DNA from: Paracoccaceae bacterium
GTDB lineage: Bacteria; Pseudomonadota; Alphaproteobacteria; Rhodobacterales; Rhodobacteraceae
NCBI GenBank assembly: GCA_013373325.1
Contig: JABXIA010000141.1
Span: 1-39,478 of the forward strand
Direction: 5' to 3'
DNA length: 39,478 bases
Every line of letters begins with the position of its first letter. The first letter of the stretch is position 1. The notes below the pieces were generated by a model. It saw only the letters and a list, made by a program, of their open reading frames with translations, had not been told where the DNA came from and did no database searches. Positions 16,495 through 24,248 of the stretch are shown in pieces. Made by a program: the position numbers and the translations under genes.

Positions 16495-17079
16495 ATGGAT
16501 GGCGATTTCAGAGCAGAGTTTGTCAGATCCCCGGGGGCGCTGAAGCAGCACCCGGCATTGGTTTTGAATGCGGACTACCGGCCGCTTTCCTATTATCCGC
16601 TGTCTCTTTGGTCCTGGCAGGACGCGGTCAAGGCAGCATGGCTCGACCGGGTGGCCATCGTGGCAGAATATGACGAAGTGGTGCACAGTCCGAGTACTGA
16701 GATCCGAATACCGTCTGTGGTGGTTCTGAAAGATTATGTAAAACCTCAAAAGCGCGTGGCCTTCACGCGCTTTAATTTGTTTTTGAGGGATGAATTCTGC
16801 TGCCAGTACTGCGGCAGCAAAGGAGAGCTGACGTTTGACCATGTAGTGCCGCGGGCGGCCGGTGGTGTGACCAGCTGGGAAAATGTCGTTGCTGCCTGCA
16901 GCCCCTGCAACCTTAAGAAGGGGTCAAAGTCGCTGCACCGGGCAGGGATGTCGCTGCGCAAGCCCCCGCGCCGGCCCGGAGCAGAGGAACTGCGTAATAC
17001 CGGGCGCAAGTTCCCTCCGAACCACCTGCATGAAAGCTGGATGGATTTCCTGTACTGGGATACGGAGCTGGATGCCTGA
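16495..17079 (+). CDS. HNH endonuclease family protein
   Basis: This 194-residue protein has a zinc-stabilised HNH nuclease domain at about 95-145. The zinc pairs are C103/C106 (CQYC) and C135/C138 (CSPC). The active-site D115-H116 (FDHVVPRAAGG) and N130 (SWENVV) follow the usual HNH spacing. The N-terminal 90 residues are of a conserved type found widely in alphaproteobacterial standalone HNH proteins. It is not next to a restriction or phage system. ATG 16495 follows GAGGAAG. It ends near a strong hairpin. DNA binding or nicking in a housekeeping process is possible but unproven. Confidence 0.88.
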   Translation: MDGDFRAEFVRSPGALKQHPALVLNADYRPLSYYPLSLWSWQDAVKAAWLDRVAIVAEYDEVVHSPSTEIRIPSVVVLKDYVKPQKRVAFTRFNLFLRDEFCCQYCGSKGELTFDHVVPRAAGGVTSWENVVAACSPCNLKKGSKSLHRAGMSLRKPPRRPGAEELRNTGRKFPPNHLHESWMDFLYWDTELDA

Positions 17080-17153
17080 AGGCCGAAGACAAAGCCCATT
17101 CGTTTCTGAATAGACCGCCAGAGCAAGCCGTCCTGCACTCTGGAGGCGAAGTG

Positions 17154-17177
17154 AGAAAGGGCCAGCAGGCCCTTTCT
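17154..17177. terminator. Hairpin terminator between HNH and receiver-like genes
   Basis: AGAAAGGGCC (17154-17163) and GGCCCTTTCT (17168-17177) form a perfect 10-bp stem with a 4-nt AGCA loop. It sits between convergent genes and could terminate both. Confidence 0.75.
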
Positions 17178-17207
17178 GCTTAGGTTGCCGTGCTTGACGG
17201 ATAGGGG

Positions 17208-17573
17208 CTACACCTCGATTTGGTCCATGACTGCGTCCAGATGGGAGGTCGCAAATGGCCGGGTCAGCATTGGAAGGCCTTTCACATCCGGGTCTGTAGT
17301 TTTCCCGTTGACCAGAATGATACGCCAGCCCCTGTCACGCGCGGCAAGAAGCCAGTTCCGGGCGGCAGGAACACCGAGGGAGAAAGCGAAGAAAACCAGC
17401 CTAGGAGGCTGCGCGCAGTCGTCCAGGAATGTTCCGCAATGCTCGATTTTGGTTTCGCTGACAACGCTGCCCAGTCCCCGGCGTGCCAAGTAGTCGCTGA
17501 TGTCGAGTGCTTCGAACGCGTTTTCGGTCAGAATTAGAATTGGTGCGTCCGCACCACTAGGTTCAGTCCCCAT
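17208..17573 (-). CDS. Receiver-like protein lacking the phospho-acceptor Asp
   Basis: This 121-residue protein has the alternating pattern of a response-regulator receiver: PILILTENAFEALDISDYLARRG, then PRLVFFAFSLGVPAARNW, RIILVNG and MLTRPFATSHL. The acidic pair of strand 1 reads E17-N18. The position of the phospho-Asp after strand 3 is hydrophobic (LVFFAF), and the conserved Lys of the LTKPF motif is Arg. It therefore cannot use normal phosphotransfer and is a candidate pseudo-receiver. ATG 17573 is preceded by AAGGAG with good spacing; the upstream in-frame ATG at 17615 is less likely. Function unknown. Confidence 0.7.
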   Translation of the reverse strand: MGTEPSGADAPILILTENAFEALDISDYLARRGLGSVVSETKIEHCGTFLDDCAQPPRLVFFAFSLGVPAARNWLLAARDRGWRIILVNGKTTDPDVKGLPMLTRPFATSHLDAVMDQIEV

Positions 17574-18068
17574 TAGGTCTCCTTTATTCACAAAGGAGCC
17601 ATGCCACTTGGCCAAGCAAGCTGCATTAAACTATGACATACAAACTTGAAGTTTCGGAAAATAATTTTTTGCACTGACAGAGCAAACTTGCAGAAAGGGG
17701 ATGCTCATTTGACGGCTGTAATTTTTGGTTTTTTTCAGAGATTTATGCTAATAAACTTGCAGCAGTTCTCGGCTGCGCATGCTCCGTTTTCGGATAGTTC
17801 CTGTGACCTTCGGCTTTGGTTATTCAGTTGTCGCAGATTAAATGCCCCAGCCAAGGCACGCTGTAATTCTTGAGCAGAACTGGTGACCGGGCCGGTCAGC
17901 CTGGATGATTTTTCCGCAAACTGTTTCACTGGAGCAGAGTTGTGTCATCCTGCGTATTCAACCCCGCTTTTCTGCTTTAAGGAATGTTCAGCCGCGTTAA
18001 CCGGGGTAATGGTGTGCAGCACAGGCCGCGTGTTTTGACGCCGCTATTGCTCTGAGGAGGAAGTAAAG
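17574..18068. other. Long divergent intergenic region
   Basis: These 495 bp lie between the divergent receiver-like gene and the MscS gene. Part of the stretch around 17640-17760 is clearly AT-rich for this genome. No open frame has both a ribosome-binding site and plausible codon use. Promoters for both flanking genes should be here, but I cannot place them. Confidence 0.4.
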
Positions 18069-19472
18069 TTGGTGCTGGAAGGGGGAACTGAGAGATCCGA
18101 GAGTGTGAGCCGTGTTCTTTCGCGTGTGGTTCTGGCTGTGACGGCGGCCGCGGTGCTTTCTTTCACTGCTGCCGGCAGTCTGGCGCAGTCCGCAGACGGT
18201 CCGGTTCAGACAGATGGCCAGATCGAAGTGGGCGCAGAAGCCGTGCGCGATAGTGAGATCCTCAACCGGATCGACAAACTGCTGGCGCAAATTGATGGTT
18301 TCACCGCCGTGGACGTGTCGGTTTCTGAAGGTGTCGTCAGGATCACCGGGCAAGTGATCGACAACGCGGCGCAGGACAGGCTGAACCAGATCATCAACCG
18401 GGTCGAGGGCGTGGTTGCGATCGAAAACGAGACCGAGATCAGCGGAACCCTGGAGGAACGGCTGGCCCCGGCGATGGAACGGATTGCAGCAAGGACACGT
18501 AACCTGCTGGCAAATGGGCCGATTTTCCTTGTGGCGCTGACGGCTTTTCTGGTGGTCGCGGCGGGGGGCTGGCTGCTGACCACGCGGATCGGTATTTGGA
18601 CCCGGCTGGCTCCCAACGCCTTTATCGCTGATGTCTACCGGGCCGTGGCGCGCATCCTGTTCATCCTGACGGGGCTGGTGCTGGCACTGGACATCCTGAA
18701 TGCAACCGCGCTGATCGGCGCGGTCCTGGGTGCCGCTGGTGTCGTTGGTCTGGCTCTTGGCTTTGCGGTGCGCGATACGGTGGAGAATTTCATTGCCTCC
18801 ATTCTGCTCAGCCTGCGTCAGCCGTTCCGGCCCAATGACTTTGTGGATATCCAGGGGGACCAGGGGACGGTCGCCCGGCTGACCTCGCGCGCGACCATTC
18901 TGATTTCTCCCGAGGGCAACCATATCCGAATTCCGAATGCCAGTGTGTTCAAGGGCCGCATCGTGAATTTCACCCGCGATCCCCGGCGCCGTTTCGGATT
19001 TAACCTTGGGGTCGACGCGGATGCGGATCTGGCGGCGGCGCTGGCCACGGCCGTAGCCGCGCTGGAGGCGCAGCCGTTTGTGCTCAAGGAGCCGGAAGTC
19101 GGTGCCTGGATCAGCGAAGTCGGGGATTCCAACGTGGTCCTGACCTTCACCGGCTGGGTGGATCAGACCAAGGTGGATTTTGCCAAGGCGCGGGGCGAAG
19201 CGATCCGGGCCGCCAAGCTGGCGCTGGAGGCTGCTGGCTTCGGTCTTCCGGAGCCGATCTACCGTGTGCGTCTTGATGGCGCTCAGGCGGCTGTGCCGTC
19301 CTCAAGGGAGCCGCTTGATACGATAAGCCCCAGTAAAACCGAACCCGCCGATCTGCCAGAGGCCGCGGATCCCGCTAGGTCAGAACCTGCCGTGGCAGAG
19401 GCTGCGGAACGGGAACGCAAGGGACTCGATGGCGGAGAGAACCTGCTGGACGATCAGCAGCAGGTGGAGTGA
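18069..19472 (+). CDS. Mechanosensitive channel of MscS family with N-terminal BON domain
   Basis: An inner-membrane channel that should open under membrane tension to release solutes during hypo-osmotic shock. The 467-residue protein has a signal or first hydrophobic segment (16-40). A BON domain (about 60-128, with VDVSVSEGVVRITGQVIDNAAQDRLNQI) follows, then membrane segments near 150-171 and 192-211. The glycine/alanine-rich MscS pore helix is at 213-248 (GAVLGAAGVVGLALGFAVRDTVENF). The soluble MscS beta domain and an acidic, Pro-rich tail (about 395-467) complete it. It starts at TTG 18069, 8 bases after AGGAGG; GTG 18072 is the alternative. It faces an operon of envelope proteins. Confidence 0.87.
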   Translation: MVLEGGTERSESVSRVLSRVVLAVTAAAVLSFTAAGSLAQSADGPVQTDGQIEVGAEAVRDSEILNRIDKLLAQIDGFTAVDVSVSEGVVRITGQVIDNAAQDRLNQIINRVEGVVAIENETEISGTLEERLAPAMERIAARTRNLLANGPIFLVALTAFLVVAAGGWLLTTRIGIWTRLAPNAFIADVYRAVARILFILTGLVLALDILNATALIGAVLGAAGVVGLALGFAVRDTVENFIASILLSLRQPFRPNDFVDIQGDQGTVARLTSRATILISPEGNHIRIPNASVFKGRIVNFTRDPRRRFGFNLGVDADADLAAALATAVAALEAQPFVLKEPEVGAWISEVGDSNVVLTFTGWVDQTKVDFAKARGEAIRAAKLALEAAGFGLPEPIYRVRLDGAQAAVPSSREPLDTISPSKTEPADLPEAADPARSEPAVAEAAERERKGLDGGENLLDDQQQVE

Positions 19473-19509
19473 CATCAGAGGCCGCAAACTGCGCGGGACA
19501 CGCATGGTT

Positions 19510-20541
19510 TTACAGGACTTCGCGCAGCGGATCTTCTTCTGCGTGTTCTTTCTCCTCCGGCTGCGGTTCCAACAGAACGCCAAGCCAAAGGAGCAGCGGC
19601 AAAGTCACGAAGGCGCCGATCGGTCCCCACAGCCACAAGCCGAAGACAATTGCCACGAAGATCAGCAGGGGATTGATCGCCATGCGCTGCCCCACGACCA
19701 AGGGCGTTACAATATTGGCCTCTGCCAGATTGATCAGCAAGAACGCTGCCGGCGGCAGAATGGCATAGATGCCATGGAACTGGAGCATCCCGGCAATTGC
19801 CAGGCTAACAGTTATCAGCAGCGGGCCCAGGTACAGCACGTAGTTCAGCAGTCCCGCCGCCAAGCCCCACAGAAGAGCATACTCAACCCCAAGAGCCATC
19901 ATTGCGGCCGCCGTGACTGCCCCCAGTCCGGTGTTCACCAGAGTGATCGCGGCAAAGTAGCGTGCAACAACGGTATCCGCGTGCTTCAGCCGGGGTTTCA
20001 TCGATCCAGTCAGCTGGTAAAGATCGTTGCGGGTCAGCGTAAAGAAAAACAACGTGCCCACAAAGATGAACACTTGGGAGACAAAGCTCGGTGCCAGCCA
20101 CAGCGCATCGCCTACCGAAGGGATCGCAGTTTGCGGTTCCACCGCTTCGGCGCCAACGCTTTCTTCGATTTCCTGGCTGATTGTCTCGATGCCCCGCAGT
20201 AAAGAAGAGGCGCGATCGATCAAGTCTGCCATAACAGACTTGATGCGGGGCAATTCGTCGATAAGCACGTTGATTAAAGGTTCGATCAAAAGAAGAATAA
20301 CCGCCACAAACAGCGAGCACAGCAAAAGCAGCGTCAAAGCAATGGCCAGCCGCGGCACACCGGCGCGCGCCAGCTTGTCTGCCAGAGGCGACACCACAAC
20401 ACCCAGCACAAGCGCAAAGCTCATGGGGGCGAGGATCTGCTGTGCCAATTGCAAAGCGGCAGTGATGCTGATGACCGTCAGGATCATCAGCATCACGCGG
20501 ACCCCCCGGCCGCTTAGGGCAGTTTTCAGGAACCCGGGCAT
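19510..20541 (-). CDS. AI-2E family transporter (PerM/YdiK-like)
   Basis: A 343-residue inner-membrane protein with the AI-2E exporter-family layout: two helix pairs at the N-terminus, a long soluble loop (about 95-155) and a C-terminal bundle. Diagnostic segments are LGVVVSPLADKLARAGVPRLAIAL and GPLLITVSLAIAGMLQFHGI, plus LINLAEANIVTPLVVGQRMAINPLL. Despite the name, few members are shown to move autoinducer-2; other roles such as Na+/Li+ antiport are reported for relatives. It lies 5 bp after the DUF3618-like gene and is the last gene of the minus-strand envelope operon. The tail is Glu-rich. Confidence 0.9.
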   Translation of the reverse strand: MPGFLKTALSGRGVRVMLMILTVISITAALQLAQQILAPMSFALVLGVVVSPLADKLARAGVPRLAIALTLLLLCSLFVAVILLLIEPLINVLIDELPRIKSVMADLIDRASSLLRGIETISQEIEESVGAEAVEPQTAIPSVGDALWLAPSFVSQVFIFVGTLFFFTLTRNDLYQLTGSMKPRLKHADTVVARYFAAITLVNTGLGAVTAAAMMALGVEYALLWGLAAGLLNYVLYLGPLLITVSLAIAGMLQFHGIYAILPPAAFLLINLAEANIVTPLVVGQRMAINPLLIFVAIVFGLWLWGPIGAFVTLPLLLWLGVLLEPQPEEKEHAEEDPLREVL

Positions 20542-20546
20542 GACCG

Positions 20547-21308
20547 TCAGTATGCAGCGGTCTGGCGCGGCAGCCCGCTCTCTCCTGCATCCAGCTTGGC
20601 ACTGGCCTTGTGATACAGTTTGTCCATCTCCTCGCGCAGGGCCGCTTCTGCCTTGGCAGCCAGGGCATCCCTGTGCGCCCCCAGCAGTTCGTCTTCGCGG
20701 CGGGTTGGCGGCAGGAGCGAACCGATCAGCGCACCCAGACCAAGCGCAATGGCACCGGCGGCCAGCGGGTTCCGATCATAGAAAGTCCGGCCTTGCGCGG
20801 CTGCGCGGGCAGCCTGTGCTTCGATCTTCTCCTGCGCTTGCAACGCGGCGGTTCGCGCTTTGAGAACGCGTTTGCGGGCGGCATCGGGTAGGGCATCCAG
20901 CCCTGCATGCAAGGTCTCGCGCATCTTGCTGCTGCGGACGATTTCGTCGCTCATACCTGTCATCTCCTGTTTCATCGCGGCATCCGCTGCGGCCACACGG
21001 TCATCGAAGCCCTTAAACGCTTCTTCGGGCGGAACCGCAGCGGTTTCTGACGCCGCCGCTTTCGGGCGGCTGCCCGTACCGGTCAACATCAGCGCTAGTC
21101 CTGCGCCGGTAAGCAGCAGCGCGGCCGGGTTTCGTTTGGCGGCAGACATCACCTCCTGGCCCACGTGGCCGCCATACCCATGGGCCGCAGCTGTAAGATG
21201 GTCTGTGACATGGCGGGGCGACAAGGCGCCGGTCAGTCCAGACAGAGACGCTGCCAGGCGGCGTCTGTCTTCTTCAGCTTGCTGTTCGAGCCTTTCAGTG
21301 CCGGTCAT
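20547..21308 (-). CDS. DUF3618-like membrane-anchored helical protein
   Basis: This 253-residue protein starts MTGTERLEQQAEEDRRRLAASLSG, as in DUF3618-type proteins. A short hydrophobic segment follows (PAALLLTGAGLALMLTG, about 62-78). A long Ala/Lys/Glu-rich helix precedes a second hydrophobic stretch (NPLAAGAIALGLGALIGSLL, about 181-200). The C-terminus is again charged and helical. The start at 21308 overlaps the previous gene by 14 bases (ATG-N8-TGA). The pattern, a membrane anchor with soluble helices, is shared with its neighbours. It is likely an inner-membrane stress-associated protein; no enzymatic motif is seen. Confidence 0.75.
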   Translation of the reverse strand: MTGTERLEQQAEEDRRRLAASLSGLTGALSPRHVTDHLTAAAHGYGGHVGQEVMSAAKRNPAALLLTGAGLALMLTGTGSRPKAAASETAAVPPEEAFKGFDDRVAAADAAMKQEMTGMSDEIVRSSKMRETLHAGLDALPDAARKRVLKARTAALQAQEKIEAQAARAAAQGRTFYDRNPLAAGAIALGLGALIGSLLPPTRREDELLGAHRDALAAKAEAALREEMDKLYHKASAKLDAGESGLPRQTAAY

Positions 21309-21696
21309 GAGTAGCCTCCCTGATGCTGGCAGCATCCCGTTGGACGCTGCGGATAGTGCGCGAGGGCAGAAGCGCTTTGCTATTCAAACGTGTTCTGGCT
21401 GCAGCCAGCAGGCACGCTGCTGCCGCAATCAGCACGCCGCCGACAAGCAAGGCAGCAAGACCCGGAGACAAACCTGCGGATGCAATCCAGGCAACCAGTG
21501 CGGCCGCAAGCACATGCAAACCAGCCAGAGCAAGTATCGCTGCGGTGGCCAGACAGGCCAGGCCGGTTCCGGCGCTGGCGGCCTTTTCCTTCAGCTCACT
21601 CTTGGCCAGTTCAGCCTCGCTGCGCAGCAAGGCTGCAAAATGGCGGAGTGACTCGAAGATCAATTGCGGCGACTCGCGCAGATCACGATACGCCAT
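21295..21696 (-). CDS. Holin-X-like (PF07332-type) membrane protein
   Basis: This 133-residue protein has an amphipathic charged N-terminus (LIFESLRHFAALLRSEAELAKSELKEKA). It is followed by two strong membrane helices, GLACLATAAILALAGLHVLAAALVAWI in part and GLAALLVGGVLIAAAACLLA. This matches the phage-holin-family 3 or putative actinobacterial holin-X group found with YqjD/DUF883 genes in proteobacterial chromosomes. It is not evidence for a prophage. Three starts are possible (21753, 21711, 21696). The last has GGAG at good spacing and gives a 14-base overlap with the upstream gene. Overlap with the next gene is also 14 bases. Confidence 0.75.
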   Translation of the reverse strand: MAYRDLRESPQLIFESLRHFAALLRSEAELAKSELKEKAASAGTGLACLATAAILALAGLHVLAAALVAWIASAGLSPGLAALLVGGVLIAAAACLLAAARTRLNSKALLPSRTIRSVQRDAASIREATHDRH

Positions 21697-22135
21697 GACC
21701 AGCTCCGTCATGTTCTGAAAGGTGACTGCGGACAGCGCCGCTTGACGTATCAAGATCGGGATCGTGTGCCTTCAGAAACCGGGTCGCAGCAAAACCAGCC
21801 AGCGCTGCGGCGCTCAAGAACAAGAGCGGATTGCGGCGTGCAAAGGCGCTGACATCCTCAACAGTTTGTTCGATGTCGAGCGACCGAACGCGGTGGGCGG
21901 CGTCCTCCAGATGAGCGGCAACCATGCTTGCAGCCTGGGCCTGAACGGATCCGGGGGCAAAGGCGCTGGCCGCGGCATCCGCCGCATCCGCAGTGGCCTC
22001 TACCTCTTGTGCGGCATGAGTTTGAGCGGCGTCCGTTGCTTCACGAATCTTGCCTGCCACCGCGGCCTTGGTTTTGCGGCCCAAAGCAGCAGCCTGACTG
22101 CGCGCCTGTTGCTCCAAATCGGAAGTGTCGGTCAT
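21683..22135 (-). CDS. YqjD/ElaB-like Ala-rich membrane-anchored protein
   Basis: A 150-residue, strongly Ala-rich helical protein (MTDTSDLEQQARSQAAALG at the start), with a single hydrophobic segment NPLLFLSAAALAGFAATRFL near 105-124. The arrangement of a long soluble helix with a C-terminal membrane anchor recalls E. coli YqjD/ElaB, stress-induced proteins that bind ribosomes at the membrane. Direct homology is not certain. It is the first gene of the operon that continues through holin-like, DUF3618-like and AI-2E genes. Confidence 0.65.
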   Translation of the reverse strand: MTDTSDLEQQARSQAAALGRKTKAAVAGKIREATDAAQTHAAQEVEATADAADAAASAFAPGSVQAQAASMVAAHLEDAAHRVRSLDIEQTVEDVSAFARRNPLLFLSAAALAGFAATRFLKAHDPDLDTSSGAVRSHLSEHDGAGHGVS

Positions 22136-22207
22136 TTTCAAAGCCTCTCTGGTGTCCGTGCGCCGCTGTGCAGCGCGTTCAGCAGGTTGTGCCTGTGCAA
22201 GGAGTGC

Positions 22208-22240
22208 CCGCGGCCTGACGGCATTCGAGCCAGGCCGCGG
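22208..22240. terminator. Hairpin after PLDc_N gene
   Basis: CCGCGGCCTG (22208-22217) pairs with CAGGCCGCGG (22231-22240) across a 13-nt loop. It lies 18 bp past the stop of the minus-strand small gene. No clear T run follows on the minus strand. Confidence 0.5.
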
Positions 22241-22258
22241 ATGGAGTCATTGCGGTGA

Positions 22259-22444
22259 TCAGATATGGGCGGCAGAGGATTTCGGACCGGCAATCAGCCA
22301 GATAATGAAGCCAACGACCGGCAGCAGCAGGATCAAAAGAACCCACAGAATTTTTGCAGCGGTTGAGGCGCCGGAGGAGACAATTTTGATGATCGCATAA
22401 ATGTCTGCTGCCAGAACAAGCAGGCCGATAAGTCCATATTCCAT
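22259..22444 (-). CDS. Small PLDc_N-domain membrane protein
   Basis: A 61-residue protein with two transmembrane helices and no catalytic domain: EYGLIGLLVLAADIYAIIKIV, then KILWVLLILLLPVVGFIIWL. A short tail GPKSSAAHI ends it. This matches the phospholipase D nuclease N-terminal (PLDc_N) domain as a stand-alone unit, often seen near stress-related membrane genes. ATG 22444 is preceded by AGGGAGAAG-type sequence. It is separated from the upstream DUF883-like gene by that gene's terminator, so it has its own promoter or depends on readthrough. Confidence 0.8.
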   Translation of the reverse strand: MEYGLIGLLVLAADIYAIIKIVSSGASTAAKILWVLLILLLPVVGFIIWLIAGPKSSAAHI

Positions 22445-22566
22445 GATCTTCTCCCTCAGGAAATTGCTTCTGAAAACTAAACGCGGGCGAGGGAGCTAAG
22501 GTTCCCTGCTGAGTGTTTTTCGGGGAAAGAAAGGTCGCAACCAGCTGGGCAAGGTTAACGGAAAAG

Positions 22567-22595
22567 AAAAAGCTGCGCGATCTGCGCAGCTTTTT
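22567..22595 (-). terminator. Rho-independent terminator after DUF883-like gene
   Basis: AAAAAGCTGCGC (22567-22578) and GCGCAGCTTTTT (22584-22595) form a 12-bp stem with a 5-nt loop. In the minus-strand direction it ends GCGCAGCTTTTTCTTTTC, a good terminator 25 bp after the stop at 22621. Confidence 0.9.
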
Positions 22596-22620
22596 GAAAC
22601 AGGTTGGAATGGTTCGCAGA

Positions 22621-22899
22621 TCAGTACCGTTTGCGCAGCGCCAGACCAAGCAGCACTCCAGCCCCCAGCGCACCGGCCACGGCCAGGCCTGGGTTCTTCC
22701 TGATGAAGTCCTGAGACTGGCTTGTCAGCCGGTCGATCTCCCCTTTGCCATAGTTGATGCCGGCTTGCAGCTGTTCCTGTGCTTGCTCTGCGGCCTCTTG
22801 GGCTTGCTCTTTGACCCGGTCAGCCAGCCGCTCGCCCGCGGGCTCTTCAGATGCGGAGTCGGCGTTGGCAAACTGCTTTGTTGCGGCTGTCTTTGTCAT
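22621..22899 (-). CDS. DUF883/YqjD-family membrane-anchored protein
   Basis: This 92-residue protein has the DUF883 (ElaB/YqjD/YgaM) layout: a long charged helix (ADRVKEQAQEAAEQAQEQLQ) and then FIRKNPGLAVAGALGAGVLLGLALRKRY. That C-terminal glycine-zipper membrane anchor ending in basic residues is the family signature. E. coli members are stationary-phase or osmotic-stress proteins that tether ribosomes to the membrane. ATG 22899 fits the family; the frame extends to 22941 without better signals. It has its own strong terminator and heads the set of envelope-stress genes below it. Confidence 0.8.
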   Translation of the reverse strand: MTKTAATKQFANADSASEEPAGERLADRVKEQAQEAAEQAQEQLQAGINYGKGEIDRLTSQSQDFIRKNPGLAVAGALGAGVLLGLALRKRY

Positions 22900-23024
22900 A
22901 CTTACTTTCCTTTGCATCTGGTTGCCATTGCAGCGCATCATTCAGCGCCTTGTGCAGGGTCAACGGCTATGCAGGCAAAAGGTTCCGCAGCTATTGGATG
23001 CCAAAGATCTCAATCAAAGAAAAA

Positions 23025-23049
23025 GCCCCCGCCTGCAGAGGGCGGGGGC
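23025..23049 (-). terminator. Terminator of the arginase-ctlX-ocd operon
   Basis: GCCCCCGCC (23025-23033) pairs with GGCGGGGGC (23041-23049), loop 7 nt. On the minus strand the stem is followed by TTTTTCTTTG, a good rho-independent terminator. Confidence 0.88.
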
Positions 23050-23165
23050 GAGTTGCCGGACAATTTGGGGACGTGTCCAGAAGCAGCGGCAGGCTGCTTA
23101 CCTCAACAGGACGCGCGAGGCGCAGATTGGTTCCCCAACAAATTCATTTTTTCGTCATGAGCACT

Positions 23166-23191
23166 GCGTTTGCCGCCATTGCGGCAAACGC
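23166..23191 (-). terminator. Perfect 11-bp hairpin just after ocd stop
   Basis: GCGTTTGCCGC (23166-23176) and GCGGCAAACGC (23181-23191) with a 4-nt loop lie 10 bp past the ocd stop. No T run follows, so it may protect the mRNA end rather than terminate. Confidence 0.5.
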
Positions 23192-23201
23192 CGGACCGGG
23201 A

Positions 23202-24248
23202 TCAGGCCTTTGCGCGCTGCAGCATGCCGAACAGATCGCGCGGGTCATCCGGGTCCGCCAGCATGTCCAGATCAATAAAATAGTCCGTGCCCTTGATGCG
23301 GTCGCGGATGTAGCGCAGCGCCGAGAAGTCCTCGATTGCGAAGCCGACGCTGTCGAACAGGGTGATCTGGCGGTCTCCGGTGCGGCCCTGCTTCTTGCCA
23401 GAGATGACTTCCCACAATTCGGTCACAGCAAAATCCTCCGGCATCTGCTGGATTTCGCCTTCGATCCGGGTTTGGGGCGGGTATTCTACAAACACCTCGG
23501 AACGGCTGAGAATACCTGCGGCCAGTTCGGTTTTGCCAGGGCAGTCGCCGCCGATGGCGTTAATGTGCACACCGCTGCCGACCATGTTGTCAGTCAGGAT
23601 AGTGGCATACTGTTTGTCGGCAGTGCAGGTGGTGAGAATCTGAGCGCCTTCAATGGCTTCTTCCGGTGTCTTGCAGCTGACAACTTCGATCCCGAGCCCT
23701 TGCAGATTGCGGGCGCATTTTTCGGTTGCCGCCGCGTCTTTGTCAAAAAGCCGCACGGACTTCAGACCGATGATTGCTTTCATAGCCAGGGTCTGGAATT
23801 CGGACTGGGCACCGTTGCCGATCATTGCCATGGTGGTTGCGCCCTTGGGTGCCAGATACTTGGCGGCCATGGCAGATGTTGCGGCAGTACGCAGCGCTGT
23901 CAGCATGGTCATCTCGGTCAGCAGAACCGGGTAGCCAGTATAGACATCCGCCAGCAGTCCGAAGGCGGTGACGGTCTGCAGCCCCTCAGAGGTGTTTTTA
24001 GGGTGCCCGTTCACATATTTGAAGCCATAGGCCTCGCCATCCGAGGTCGGCATAAGTTCAATCACGCCGACGTCCGAATGGCTTGCGACACGCGGAGTCT
24101 TGTCGAACAGTTCCCAGCGCTTGAAATCCTCTTCAACATAGTCTGCCAGGTCCCGCAGCATCTGCTCGATGCCAACGTGATGAATGAGGCGCATCATGTT
24201 GTCGACGCTGACAAAAGGCACCAGTGCCTTGTCCGAAGGCTGTGTCAT
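23202..24248 (-). CDS. ocd: Ornithine cyclodeaminase
   Basis: This enzyme converts ornithine directly to proline and ammonia using bound NAD+. The 348-residue product belongs to the ODC/mu-crystallin family, with the dinucleotide-binding motif GNGAQSEFQ after TTMAMI and the conserved EMTMLTALRTAATSAMAAKYLAPK. It starts at ATG 24248, which overlaps the ctlX stop as ATGA. It is the last gene of the three-gene arginine/citrulline operon, so its substrate would come from both upstream enzymes. Two hairpins follow. Confidence 0.93.
   Translation of the reverse strand: MTQPSDKALVPFVSVDNMMRLIHHVGIEQMLRDLADYVEEDFKRWELFDKTPRVASHSDVGVIELMPTSDGEAYGFKYVNGHPKNTSEGLQTVTAFGLLADVYTGYPVLLTEMTMLTALRTAATSAMAAKYLAPKGATTMAMIGNGAQSEFQTLAMKAIIGLKSVRLFDKDAAATEKCARNLQGLGIEVVSCKTPEEAIEGAQILTTCTADKQYATILTDNMVGSGVHINAIGGDCPGKTELAAGILSRSEVFVEYPPQTRIEGEIQQMPEDFAVTELWEVISGKKQGRTGDRQITLFDSVGFAIEDFSALRYIRDRIKGTDYFIDLDMLADPDDPRDLFGMLQRAKA

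Larger units (their letters stand above)
22900..23201. other. Gap with two hairpins between DUF883-like gene and ocd
   Basis: These 302 bp hold the promoter region of the DUF883-like gene (minus strand) and the end of the arginine operon. Two strong hairpins lie here and are listed separately. No gene is seen. Confidence 0.5.

Noticed and set aside
18009..18038. Nine-codon Cys-containing ORF (MVCSTGRVF) upstream of the MscS gene
   Set aside because: The only purine-rich stretch (GGGG) is 2 bases from the ATG, too close for a ribosome-binding site, and the downstream gene has no link to cysteine.
17997..18923. 308-codon minus-strand frame antisense to the MscS gene
   Set aside because: Antisense shadow; the MscS pore motif fixes the plus-strand gene.
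21295..21696. Prophage signal from the holin-like gene
   Set aside because: No lysin, integrase or structural genes nearby; this family is common in chromosomal stress operons.
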